Shown here: positions 11,395-20,860 of the stretch, in pieces
How the letters are laid out: every line of letters begins with the position of its first letter
How positions within the stretch are numbered: the stretch's first letter is position 1
Origin: Heracleum sosnowskyi
Taxonomy: Eukaryota > Streptophyta > Magnoliopsida > Apiales > Apiaceae
DNA length: 64,000 bases
NCBI GenBank assembly: GCA_030848705.1
Contig: JAUIZM010000016.1
Coordinates: forward strand, 682,001 to 746,000
Reading direction: 5' to 3'
Position numbers and translations under genes: made by a program
Notes under the pieces: model-generated
Database searches by the model: none
Told to the model about the DNA's origin: nothing
The model's input: the letters and a program-made list of their open reading frames with translations, nothing else

Positions 11395-11666
11395 TGTTGC
11401 CCAGTAAATAACAATTGTAGAAGGGGGTTGAATACAATTGTATAAGATTCTCGACTTTATATAACACAAATATGAAAGATCAATAACAATAACAATAACA
11501 ACTTTATTAACTTTGATATAAAACTGTTACAAACTCTCTTAAGAAATTCTGATGTTCTTAAGAGCTGCTAGCTTACAAAAACTCTCTCAAGAAATTCTGT
11601 TCTTAAGAGCTTCTCTCCGATTATGTTCTCTCTCGAATGAATTCATAAATCGAAACCAAAACTGTG

Positions 11667-11674
11667 TTTATATA
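11667..11674 (-). promoter_or_regulatory. TATA box of the D LTR
   Basis: TATATAAA on the minus strand lies in the context GCACTATATAAACACAG. The twin in the other LTR is at 20524-20531. Confidence 0.65.
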
Positions 11675-11940
11675 GTGCACACAGCTTCTCTATCAATAAC
11701 AAGATAAGTCCTAATCATAACAAAGATAGAAACATATCTTTAATCGATAGCTGCATTCTACAAACCAGGAACAGATAGAATAAACTTCCATGTTTATCTA
11801 GACTCCAAATATAACTCGAAGTAGGAATCCTGATCAGCTTCAAGTCCTGATGATCAAACCTGATCATAGTCTGAGTAGGAATCCTGATGATCAATAAGAT
11901 ACTGACGCTTGATCAAATACTGATGACCATGCAATACTGA

Positions 11941-11948
11941 TGACGTCA
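11941..11948. promoter_or_regulatory. TGACGTCA palindrome in D U3
   Basis: This is the perfect bZIP/CRE-type octamer, upstream of the TATA box in element orientation. Its twin is at 20798-20805. Binding is inferred from the motif only. Confidence 0.45.
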
Positions 11949-12003
11949 GCAATCCTGATCAGTTGAGTCTAGCTTCTGACGATCATTGAATTTTGATCTA
12001 ACA

Positions 12004-12018
12004 ATCTCCCCCAATCTC
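12004..12018 (-). other. Polypurine tract of D
   Basis: On the minus strand ATTGGGGGAGAT directly precedes the LTR start TGTTAGATC, which is typical of copia elements. Confidence 0.85.
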
Positions 12019-12112
12019 ATACTTTGTAAAATAAAGTATAGATTCCAAATATTCAATGATGTCAAAAACATGTATCAAAATGTACGAGTATCTTCAGAAA
12101 CAACTTATCTGT

Positions 12113-14254
12113 TTAAGCTTTGTGATAGAACAGATTCATCTTCAAGAAGTTGGATAATAAACTTTCTTCTTTTTCTTCAAGAATTTGAATCAGTCTTTCC
12201 TTAAGATTTCTGAGTTCTTCATCTTCCTCATTAATCTGGTAGATAGCTGCTCTGAGATTCTGTATGGAGTTTCTTCGTAGACTGTGCTCTTCTAGCATAA
12301 GATAAGCAATTTCCTTCCCATCAGGATTGAGAGAAAGATGAGTCATGCCAAAATTTACTTCTTCAACAGCAGTACCCCTTTGCATTTCCACATCCTGACC
12401 TCTTTGATTTAAGTACATGGGAATATAATTACCATCGAAATTACTGTTTCCATCCAGTCTTCTTCTTATAGTTGACAAAATCATGTCACTCCATTCTTTG
12501 TACACTTGGTTCTTCCATCTTAACAGATAGTGAACATATTTCAGTTCCTGTGTAGTTTTCATCAGCAGATCTTGAATAGATAAAATCTTCACACTACCAT
12601 CTTTCATGAAGTACAGAAGCTTTTCTTTCTTTTCAAAACCATCATGACAATCTATAACTATATCAACAGCTAATAAATTGTTCAGGTTTTCAGAAGTTAA
12701 AGTACCTCCAATTTCTGTCAAGGAGTAAGGATCAACATATGACATATTCAGATATTCACCATCTCTGTGTCCAATACCTCCTCTTGAATTACTTGACAAT
12801 TGCTTCAGATTTGAAAACATCTTTAACCAGAGTGTTTTTGATCTAGCCATATCAGACAAATCAACAACACTTGAAGCGCTTGTAATAATTCCACCAGACT
12901 GAAAATTGATAGGTGTATCACAACTTAATGTGCTAATATGTTTCCACTTCTTGTATTTCTCCTTTTCATGAGCGTAGCTTCTTTCAAGTAAAGATTCTTG
13001 TCTGCTTGAATTTCTCCATTTTCTTTCATTTGAAACTTTAAGCCTTTGTAGATAGAGATTAAAATCTTCATATGTTTTCTTTGTAATATCTCTTCTTATG
13101 GCTTCTTCTTCTTCATCTACTTCTTTGTTGTGACAATCAACAACAGTAGATAAGATTATCAAATCAACCTCTTGCAGAATTTCAGATTCGTCAGGATCTT
13201 GAATATTGTCAGGATTAGAATCTTCAATTTGATTTGTATTGCTGAGAGTTGATTTACTTGATTTTCTTCTCAATTCAGGTTCTTCTTCAACAATTCCATC
13301 ATCACCAAAAGTAGATCTGTCAGGAACTACTAGAGTTTGAATAGGTTCAGGAATTTCTTCAATTCTTAACCCTCTAGACCTTGTCTGTCTAGGTACTGTT
13401 TGAGTTGAAGAACCTCTTCTACTTCTTCTAGCACCTCTCCTACCTCTGCTTCCTCTACCTCTAGCAGAAGCAGTATAGCTTTCCATTTTCTCTCTTTGTA
13501 GTCTCAAGAATTCTTCATGTGAGAGATCTGGATATTCTTCACTTGCTGTAGAGAGTGCTTTTCTTGCATATAATTGTTGAACTCTTTTATCAGTGTGATA
13601 TAGAGTAACAATTCTGCCGTCTTTTGTAGAAAACTTCTGGAATAAATTTGATGCATCTTCAGGATTATCAATAATCACATCTTCATCACCTTCAGGAATT
13701 GTAGCAAGAATGTGTCCATGACCAGGTGTCAGGATTTGATCTTCCGTCAGGATCTGAGATTGCACCAATGTTCTTACTGTCTTAACTCCAGAATCAGAAA
13801 CATGAGTTGACTGCGTTGTTTGACTTTGAGAAGTTTGGATTGTCTTCATAACAACAGCATCAGAGGTTTCTCCTTGTATCGCTTTGTCACCACCATCATC
13901 TCCAGTATCATCATCATTATTTCTTAATACTAGATCAGGTGTACATTTTGTCTGAATAACCTTCTCCCCCTTTTTGACATCAGGATTTGACAATAATTGC
14001 AAAATTAAGGAAAGAGAGGCTTGAATTTCAGTTACCTTAGTATCCAGAGAATCAATTCTTTGATTGATTGAGGTTTGTTCTGAAACAACATATTTCACTT
14101 GGGATTCCACTACCCTTAGTTGGAAAGTAGTAGGCACCTTTGTAAAATTATTAAAGATATCAGTCCTCACTTTTTCAGTTGAACCCTTGATAGAATCAAT
14201 CTCACTTTTCAGGCTTTTGGATAACAGAGTTGTAGCCTTCAGATGATTCTTCAA
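12113..14254 (-). CDS. D third ORF (envelope-like position), Sirevirus type
   Basis: This open frame of about 713 codons lies between pol and the 3' LTR, where Sireviruses carry an envelope-like or accessory ORF. The N-terminal ~100 residues are heptad-like and probably coiled coil (LLSKSLKSEIDSIKGSTEKV, then SINQRIDSLDTKVTEIQASL). A basic block RGRGSRGRRGARRSRRGS lies near residue 270, then acidic, serine-rich stretches, and a C-terminal helix rich in E/L/K. I see no obvious signal peptide or clear transmembrane segment. The frame opens at a TTG without an in-frame ATG until residue ~135, and a TAA lies just upstream, so expression would need splicing, a non-AUG start or readthrough, or the N terminus is lost. 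Function in the family is unproven. Confidence 0.6.
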   Translation of the reverse strand: MKNHLKATTLLSKSLKSEIDSIKGSTEKVRTDIFNNFTKVPTTFQLRVVESQVKYVVSEQTSINQRIDSLDTKVTEIQASLSLILQLLSNPDVKKGEKVIQTKCTPDLVLRNNDDDTGDDGGDKAIQGETSDAVVMKTIQTSQSQTTQSTHVSDSGVKTVRTLVQSQILTEDQILTPGHGHILATIPEGDEDVIIDNPEDASNLFQKFSTKDGRIVTLYHTDKRVQQLYARKALSTASEEYPDLSHEEFLRLQREKMESYTASARGRGSRGRRGARRSRRGSSTQTVPRQTRSRGLRIEEIPEPIQTLVVPDRSTFGDDGIVEEEPELRRKSSKSTLSNTNQIEDSNPDNIQDPDESEILQEVDLIILSTVVDCHNKEVDEEEEAIRRDITKKTYEDFNLYLQRLKVSNERKWRNSSRQESLLERSYAHEKEKYKKWKHISTLSCDTPINFQSGGIITSASSVVDLSDMARSKTLWLKMFSNLKQLSSNSRGGIGHRDGEYLNMSYVDPYSLTEIGGTLTSENLNNLLAVDIVIDCHDGFEKKEKLLYFMKDGSVKILSIQDLLMKTTQELKYVHYLLRWKNQVYKEWSDMILSTIRRRLDGNSNFDGNYIPMYLNQRGQDVEMQRGTAVEEVNFGMTHLSLNPDGKEIAYLMLEEHSLRRNSIQNLRAAIYQINEEDEELRNLKERLIQILEEKEESLLSNFLKMNLFYHKA

Positions 14255-14635
14255 GTATTAATGAAATTTGTCTATTTTCTCAATTGTTTGCTTCCTGTAC
14301 TTGCCTGCAAAATTTGTTAGTAACACTCAAAGTGATATAGAGATGATAAATAATAAACTCTGTTAATAATGAAATTGAAATTGATAATTCAGACTGAAAA
14401 CTTAATCAAAGACTAAGTAATAATCTAATTGTCCAGAGTTTACCAGGAGTGTTGATGACAAATTAGCATAGAACCTCTGGTTTTCATACCAGCTTCAATC
14501 ATCTGAGCATCAGGATATGACCAGTTGACTTCCCGTCATGATTGAGTCCTATCAGGATTTGATCAAAGATACATACCTTTCTGAATAACCATCAGGATTT
14601 GACAGTTATCAGGATTTCCTCTCTGTAGCTTTTCC
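14255..14635 (-). other. D spacer between RNase H and third ORF
   Basis: No ORF is seen. The stretch contains several ATCAGGAT words (near 14509, 14549, 14590, 14608) identical to those found in the coding parts and LTRs of D. Confidence 0.5.
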
Positions 14636-15607
14636 TCAGAAATTCTCAAAATTCATCATTCCAAGTTCATTCACCAACTTATTGAAAGTAGCTTCAGGTA
14701 GTGGCTTGGTGAATATATCAGCTAGTTGTTGATCAGTAGGAACAAAGTGAAGCTCAATTGTTCCTTCCAGAACCTGTTCTCTTATAAAGTGATATCTGAT
14801 ACTTATGTGTTTAGTAAGAGAATGCTGAACTGGATTTCCTGTCATTGCAATAGCACTTTGGTTATCACAATAAATAGGGATTTTTGAGTATGACAGGCCA
14901 TAATCTAACAACTGATTTCTCATCCACATTATCTGAGCACAACAACTTCCTGCAGCAATGTACTCAGCTTCTGCAGTTGAAGTGGAAATGGATTTTTGCT
15001 TTTTACTGAACCATGAAACTAGTCTTCCACCCAAAAACTGACAACTTCCTGAAGTACTTTTCCTGTCTATTTTGCATCCTGCAAAATCAGCATCTGAATA
15101 ACCACACAACCCAAAATCTGATTCCCTTGCATACCAAAGGCCAAGTGAAGGAGTGCCTTTGAGATATCTGAAAATTCTTTTGACTGCAATCAGATGTGGT
15201 TCTCTAGGTTTTGCTTGAAATCTTGCACATAGACAGGTTGCAAACATGATATCTGGTCTACTGGCAGTGAGATACAATAAAGAGCCAATCATTCCTCTGT
15301 AGTGAGTTACATCTACCTCTTCACCTTGATCAGGATCAAGTTTGGTAGCTGTAGCTATGGGAGTTGAAGCAGGAGTACTGTCTTGCATGTTAAACCTTGT
15401 CAGTAAGTTCCTTGTGTATTTAGACTGATTAATAAAAATCCCTTCATCAGTCTGTTTAACTTGAAGACCCAGAAAGTAACTCATTTCTCCCATCATGCTC
15501 ATTTGATATCTTGACTGCATAAGCTTGGAAAACTTTTCACACAGCTTATTGTTTGTTGACCCAAAAATGATATCATCAACATAAATCTGAACTAACAGCA
15601 ACTCCAT
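14636..15607 (-). pseudogene. pol: D pol: RT C-terminal half and RNase H
   Basis: Reverse transcriptase resumes at LLVQIYVDDIIFGST, which carries the catalytic YVDD. It continues through the copia thumb (GMIGSLLYLTASRPDIMF) into RNase H, with YSDADFAGC, STAEAEYIA and the YCDNQSA block, and ends near NELGMMNFENF. It is out of frame with the upstream RT half and overlaps it by 16 bases. The junction lacks the conserved segment that normally separates APRAW from the VDD motif, so a deletion has removed part of the RT palm and shifted the frame. The ATG-like opening (MELLLVQ) is an artefact of the deletion junction. Confidence 0.9.
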
Positions 15608-17886
15608 GCTCTTGGAGCTTGCTTTAGTCCATAAAGTGCCTTATCCAGTCTGTAGACATGATCTGGATATTTAGGATCAATGAAACCAGGAGGTTGTTCA
15701 ACATAAACTTCTTCCTCCAGTTCACCATTTAAGAAAGCACTTTTAACATCCATCTGGAAAACCTTGAATTTCTTATGTGCTGCATAAGCAAGAAATATCC
15801 TGATGGCTTCTAGTCTTGCAACAGGAGCAAAAGTTTCATCATAGTCAATTCCCTCTTGTTGGGAATACCCCTTTGCAACTAGCCTTGCTTTGTTTCTGAT
15901 AATGACTCCATCAGAATCAGTCTTGTTCTTGAAAATCCACTTTGTACCAACAATTGATCTATTCTTTGGTCTTGGTACCAGTTTCCAGACTTCATTCCTT
16001 TCAAATTCATTCAGTTCTTCTTGCATTGCAGTAACCCAATCAGCATCTTTAAGTGCATCTTCAACTTTCTTAGGCTCCTCCTTGGATAGAAAGTTATTAT
16101 ATAAACATTCATTCTGAGTTGCACTTCTTGTTTGAACACCTGCATCAGGATCTCCAATTATCAAATCAGGAGTATGATCTTTTGTCCATTTCCTTGCTGG
16201 TGTCAAATGGTTTCTTGAAGTAGATGCTCCCCCTGGATTGGTGTTATCTTGATTGAAAGAATTTGATTGATTTGAAGCTCTCCCTGAATTATTGCTATGC
16301 CCTCCTGATGTGTTATCAGGATCTTCACTTGAATCAGTATCTGAAGAATTCTGTCCTGATGATTGAGTTGACTCTGAACTTGTAGTTGAATGCCGTTGCT
16401 CCCCCTCAACATTAGCACTACTAGTTGTATCATTGTTGTTTGCATCATCAGTATTAGCACCATCAGTACCTGGTGAGTCATCAGGATTTGGTGACCCGTC
16501 AGTACTGGATGAATGGACAGCTTCTGATTCACTTTCTTCAGGTTCCTTGGAAGCTTCATTTTCAAATAACAATCTATCATGCGAGTCTTCAATGATTCCA
16601 GTTATCTTCTTATCATCAAAAGATACATGTATTGACTCCATGACAGTTCTTGTTCTCAAATTAAAAACTCTGAAGGCTCTTGATGTAGGATAACCTATGA
16701 ATATTCCTTCATCAGCCTTTGTTTCAAATTTCCCTAGCTGTTCAGGATGAGTTCTGAGAACAAAACATTTACAGCCAAACACATGCAAATGCTTCAGACT
16801 TGGTTTCTTCTCTTTGAGTGACTGATAAGGAGTGACACCATGCCTGTTTATCAATGTGAGATTTTGTGTATAGCATGCTGTGTTGACTGCTTCTGCCCAG
16901 AAATATGTAGGTAATTTAGCTTCTTCCAACATAGTTCTGCCAGCTTCAATAAGAGTTCTATTCTTCCTTTCTACTACTCCATTTAGCTGAGGTGTGCCAG
17001 GAGCAGAGAATTGTTGAATGATTCCTTTGTATTTGCAGAACTCTTCCATCTTTGAATTCTTAAATTCAGTACCATTATCACTTCTCAGAATCTTGACTTT
17101 GTACTTTGTGGTTGTCTCAATCATTCTCACATGATCCAACAGAACTTCAGGAGTTTCATCTTTTCTGTGCAGAAAATACACCCAGGTGAATCTAGAATAT
17201 TCATCAACAATTACAAGAGTGTACCTTTTCTTACTGATGGACATGATGTTGACTGGACCAAACAGATCAAGATGTAGCATGTGATATGGTTCTTCAATAG
17301 AGGATTCTGATTTACTCTGGAATGATGCCCTTCTTTGTTTTGCTTTTTGGCATGCATCACAGAGTCCATCAGGTGTATATAAGACATTAGGTAATCCTCT
17401 TACTAATTCTTTCTTAACCAACTCATTGATGTTGCTGAAGTTGAGATGAGAAAGCTTCTTGTGCCAATTCCAACTTTCATCTACTGAAGCTTTACTGATG
17501 AAACATGTAGGGGAGCCATCAGTATCTGAGAGAATGTTGGCTTCATATATGTTACCATGCCTGTAGCCAGTTAGTGCTATCTTCCCTGTTGCTTTACTGA
17601 CTAATTCACAATGTGTGGAATAGAAATTGACATGATAACCTCTGTCAGTGATTTGACTAATACTCAACAAGTTGTGTTTTAGTCCCTTCACTAGAGCTAC
17701 TTTTTCAATGATGACATTTCCAATGATTATATTGCCATATCCCAAGGTTTGTCCAATGTTGCCATCTCCATAAGACACAGTTGGGCCAGCTTTTTCCTCA
17801 TATTCTGATAACAGGGCTTTGTTTCCAGTCATGTGCACAGAACATCCACTATCCATGACTAACACATTTTTCCTTTTACCCTGCAT
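15592..17886 (-). pseudogene. pol: D pol: protease, integrase and RT N-terminal half
   Basis: This frame of about 764 codons starts just before the copia protease site (VMDSGCSVHMTG, catalytic DSG). The integrase follows, with a zinc-binding HHCC (HKKLSHLNFSN through CDACQKAK), the catalytic aspartates in HLDLFGPV and LRSDNGTEF, and the glutamate in NGVVERKNRTL. A low-complexity S/T/N/D linker of about 130 residues (roughly 455-585) precedes RT blocks IVGTKWIFKNK, FAPVARLEAIR, FQMDVKSAFLNG and ALYGLKQAPRAW. It then stops abruptly at the deletion junction. A TAG (17902-17904) separates it in frame from the gag-like region upstream. Confidence 0.9.
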
Positions 17887-17901
17887 CAGAATAATAAAAC
17901 A

Positions 17902-19112
17902 CTAGTCAGAATGTTTAGGAACCCACACTTGTTGGATTCCTTGTTCATGCATTTTATTAAATTTAACAGCAGAAGACTTTTTGACTTTAGCAGTCCTGAC
18001 AGGATTTACTCCATCAGGATTTGCTTTGTCAGTATCAGTATTAACAAAAGCATGCTTCATTATGACATTTTCAGTTCTATCAGACTTTGTACTACTTTCA
18101 AACTTAGGCAATGGATCATAAAAATTATAGTACAAATCATGATACTCTTTACATGTATAAATAGAATGCCATAGACTACCACAATGAAAACAGGAATTCT
18201 GTGGTTTGTAAAATACTGATCTATTCCTAATATCAGACTTAGGAATTTCAGCAATTTTCTTCTTACTCTTTTTACAATCAATAGCAAGATGATTAGAGTT
18301 ACCACAGTTAAAACAACACTTTCTAGGTGCATTTGGGATATATTTATAACATTCTCTTTATTGATCCCAACTTTACCATTCCTGTTTCTCTTAACAGTAG
18401 CTTCCTTTTTCTTATCTGTAACCTCACAGATTTTACCTTTAAGCTGTTTCTGAGACAATAGACCTACATTCTTAGTGACTTTGTTCATGACAGGTTTAGA
18501 CTTTATAATTTTAATTCCTTGAGTAGAAGAAGATCCCTTTTCAAAAGTAGAATTGGAATCCTTACCAAAAACAAAATTAACAGGAGTAATCTTAGATTTG
18601 GTTGAGTCTATAACATGTCTATAGGTCTTTGGACTGACTGTCTCATCAATGACAATTTTCTCTGCTAATTTCTTATCTTCATCTGACTTATATCCTAGAC
18701 ACTCTTTCCAATTCTTAGAGGTATTAATCTCATGAAATTTCCTACCAGAGTCTGTCCAGGTTCTGATTTTCTCATTAGCATATTCAAGTTCTTTTTCAAG
18801 GGAAGTACATTTAGATGTCATCTCTAAGTGCATGTGTTTAGCATTATCACATTCTTTTTGTACTTCTTGCATACGAGAAAATTCAGCTTCTAATATCTCA
18901 TTCCTCTTTCTAAGGTCAGACATCTCAGATAAGATTCTAGTATTCTCAGCAGTTTGACTTCTAAAGCTAATATGTAATGACTTTAGAAAACGTCTTAACT
19001 CAGAAGCATTATCAGTATCAAAATCAAAGATAGTATTTAGTACCTTATCATCAGGAGCAGCAGTTACATCAGCATTGGCCATTAACGCATAGTTAACTAC
19101 CTCAGTATCAGA
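17902..19112 (-). pseudogene. D second gag-like region with two more zinc knuckles, frameshifted
   Basis: This region is in frame with gag through a TAA at 19113-19115 and starts with a helical segment (ELRRFLKSLHISF, then a long coiled coil with SEMSDLRKRNEILEAEF). The first frame runs from 19082 to about 18345. A one-base shift near there moves the likely coding into another frame, which encodes CCFNCGNSNHLAIDC and CFHCGSLWHSIYTC, two retroviral-type CCHC knuckles, and ends QQVWVPKHSD at the TAG. The upstream frame past the shift (to 18060) turns hydrophobic and is non-authentic. An additional knuckle-bearing domain between gag and protease is unusual for copia elements. Confidence 0.7.
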
Positions 19113-20201
19113 TTATGAGGAAGAGTCCATCCAATCCTTGCTTGATGTGATGAGTGCCTTTGTCTTGTTGCATTCAGAAGCAAAGTGACCCATACCATTA
19201 CACTTGTAGCATCTAACCTTTGACTTGTCAAATTTGCTACCCTTGCTGTCCTTTTTGATATACTTGTCTTTGTCTGCTTTGAAGGTCTTTTTCTGAAAGT
19301 TGCCTTGTCTTCTATTCTTCCTGAACTTCATCCTTCTGAAGTTTCTGACAATCATAGCAACCATCTCTTCCATGTCTGAGTCAGAAGAATCATCATCAGG
19401 ATTGCCATCAGTATCTGATGAAGAGTCGTCAGGATCTGATTCAGCTACTCTTGCTTTACTTCTAGAGACCTCCATAGCTTTTCCTTTTGATTTAGCCTCT
19501 GCATTCAAAGCAATTGACTTTGCCTTGCTGCTTTTCTTGTTCTTCCTCTGTTGAACTTCAAGATCATGAGTTCTTAGCATCCCATAGATCTCATCAAGAG
19601 ACACAATGTTCAGATCATACTGGTGTCTAATGATCGAGGTCTGAGTATCCCATTCTTCAGGTAAAGCTCTAAGAAATTTGGTGTTTGAATCTTCAGTTTC
19701 ATATACTTTGTCAACTAAGGATAAGCTGTTCAATAGTGTCAGGAATCTATCATATAGCTCAGTCAGGCTCTCTTCAGGTCTTGCATCGAATTGTTCATAT
19801 TCTTGAATCAATAGAGCCCTTCTGTTTTTCTTGACAGATGCAGATCCCTGGCACTGAGTTTCCAAAGTATCCCAGATTTCTTTTGAAGACTTGCATGTAA
19901 TCACTCTGTTTGACATAACAGCATCAAGGCTATTATGCAAGATATTCTTTATCTTTGGTTCCCTGAGTACATGAGCTTTTTCTTCTGGAGTCCATTCAGC
20001 TTTAGCTTTGACCACATAATGTTCTGGTACTGTATCTGTTCGTTCTACGAACTTTGTTGGTATATATGGTCCATCACGAATCCTGTCCAAGTAGTCAGGA
20101 TCCATAGCCTCCAGGTACATCAGCATCTTTACCCTCCATGTAGGATATTCTGATATCTTCAAGATGGGAATCTTCATGCTTTCATACTTGGTTGTCGACA
20201 T
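19113..20201 (-). CDS. gag: D gag
   Basis: This is a copia-type capsid/nucleocapsid protein of 362 codons from an ATG 50 bases inside the right LTR. The gag domain (UBN2-like) begins KIPILKISEYPTWRVKMLMY and includes AKEIWD-like and LTELYDRFLTLLNSL blocks. An acidic D/S-rich spacer (residues ~245-275) precedes a basic stretch and one zinc knuckle, CYKCNGMGHFASEC (near 330-345). It ends WMDSSS at a TAA; ten codons later an in-frame ATG continues the second gag-like region, so the stop probably interrupts what was one polyprotein. Confidence 0.88.
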   Translation of the reverse strand: MSTTKYESMKIPILKISEYPTWRVKMLMYLEAMDPDYLDRIRDGPYIPTKFVERTDTVPEHYVVKAKAEWTPEEKAHVLREPKIKNILHNSLDAVMSNRVITCKSSKEIWDTLETQCQGSASVKKNRRALLIQEYEQFDARPEESLTELYDRFLTLLNSLSLVDKVYETEDSNTKFLRALPEEWDTQTSIIRHQYDLNIVSLDEIYGMLRTHDLEVQQRKNKKSSKAKSIALNAEAKSKGKAMEVSRSKARVAESDPDDSSSDTDGNPDDDSSDSDMEEMVAMIVRNFRRMKFRKNRRQGNFQKKTFKADKDKYIKKDSKGSKFDKSKVRCYKCNGMGHFASECNKTKALITSSKDWMDSSS

Positions 20202-20237
20202 CTTTAGATCGTATCTGATTCAGAATTAAATCAGTTT

Positions 20238-20249
20238 GCTCTGATACCA
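20238..20249 (-). other. Primer-binding site of D (initiator tRNA-Met)
   Basis: On the minus strand TGGTATCAGAGC lies two bases after the LTR end. It is complementary to the 3' end of plant initiator tRNA-Met, the standard copia primer. Confidence 0.92.
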
Positions 20250-20251
20250 AT

Positions 20252-20860
20252 TGTTGCCCAGTAAATAACAATTGTAGAAGGGGGTTGAATACAATTGTAT
20301 AAGATTCTCGACTTTATATAACACAAATATGAAAGATCAATAACAATAACAATAACAGCTTTATTAACTTTGATATAAAACTGTTACAAACTCTCTTAAG
20401 AAATTCTGATGTTCTTAAGAGCTGCTAGCTTACAAAAACTCTCTCAAGAAATTCTGTTCTTAAGAGCTTCTCTCCGATTATGTTCTCTCTCGAATGAATT
20501 CATAAATCGAAACCAAAACTGTGTTTATATAGTGCACACAGCTTCTCTATCAATAACAAGATAAGTCCTAATCATAACAAAGATAGAAACATATCTTTAA
20601 TCGATAGCTGCATTCTACAAACCAGGAACAGATAGAATAAACTTCCATGTTTATCTAGACTCCAAATATAACTCGAAGTAGGAATCCTGATCAGCTTCAA
20701 GTCCTGATGATCAAACCTGATCATAGTCTGAGTAGGAATCCTGATGATCAATAAGATACTGACGCTTGATCAAATACTGATGACCATGCAATACTGATGA
20801 CGTCAGCAATCCTGATCAGTTGAGTCTAGCTTCTGACGATCATTGAATTTTGATCTAACA
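20252..20860 (-). repeat. D 5' LTR
   Basis: This is the 609-bp partner of 11395-12003, followed by the TSD TACTC. Its TATA box is at 20524-20531 and its TGACGTCA at 20798-20805. Confidence 0.95.

Larger units (their letters stand above)
11395..12003 (-). repeat. D 3' LTR
   Basis: This 609-bp repeat is nearly identical to 20252-20860 (one A/G difference noted near 11500). In element orientation the U3 half holds a cluster of TGATCA and ATCAGGA words and a palindromic TGACGTCA (11941-11948), followed by a TATA box. Confidence 0.95.
11395..20860 (-). mobile_element. Element D: Sirevirus-like Ty1/copia LTR retrotransposon, young but defective
   Basis: D has two 609-bp LTRs (11395-12003 and 20252-20860), TGTTGCCC...TCTAACA, and a 5-bp duplication TACTC (11390-11394 and 20861-20865) within B's pol remnant. 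On the minus strand the order is PBS (initiator Met), gag with zinc knuckle, a second gag-like region with two more zinc knuckles, protease, integrase, RT/RNase H, then a separate large ORF before the polypurine tract. The copia order and the extra 3' ORF fit the Sirevirus (SIRE/Maximus) lineage. I count one substitution between the LTRs by eye. Despite this youth it has two in-frame stops, one frameshift and an RT deletion. Confidence 0.92.

Noticed and set aside
16203..16592. 129-codon frame in the D pol linker
   Set aside because: It is a shifted reading of the low-complexity linker between integrase and RT.
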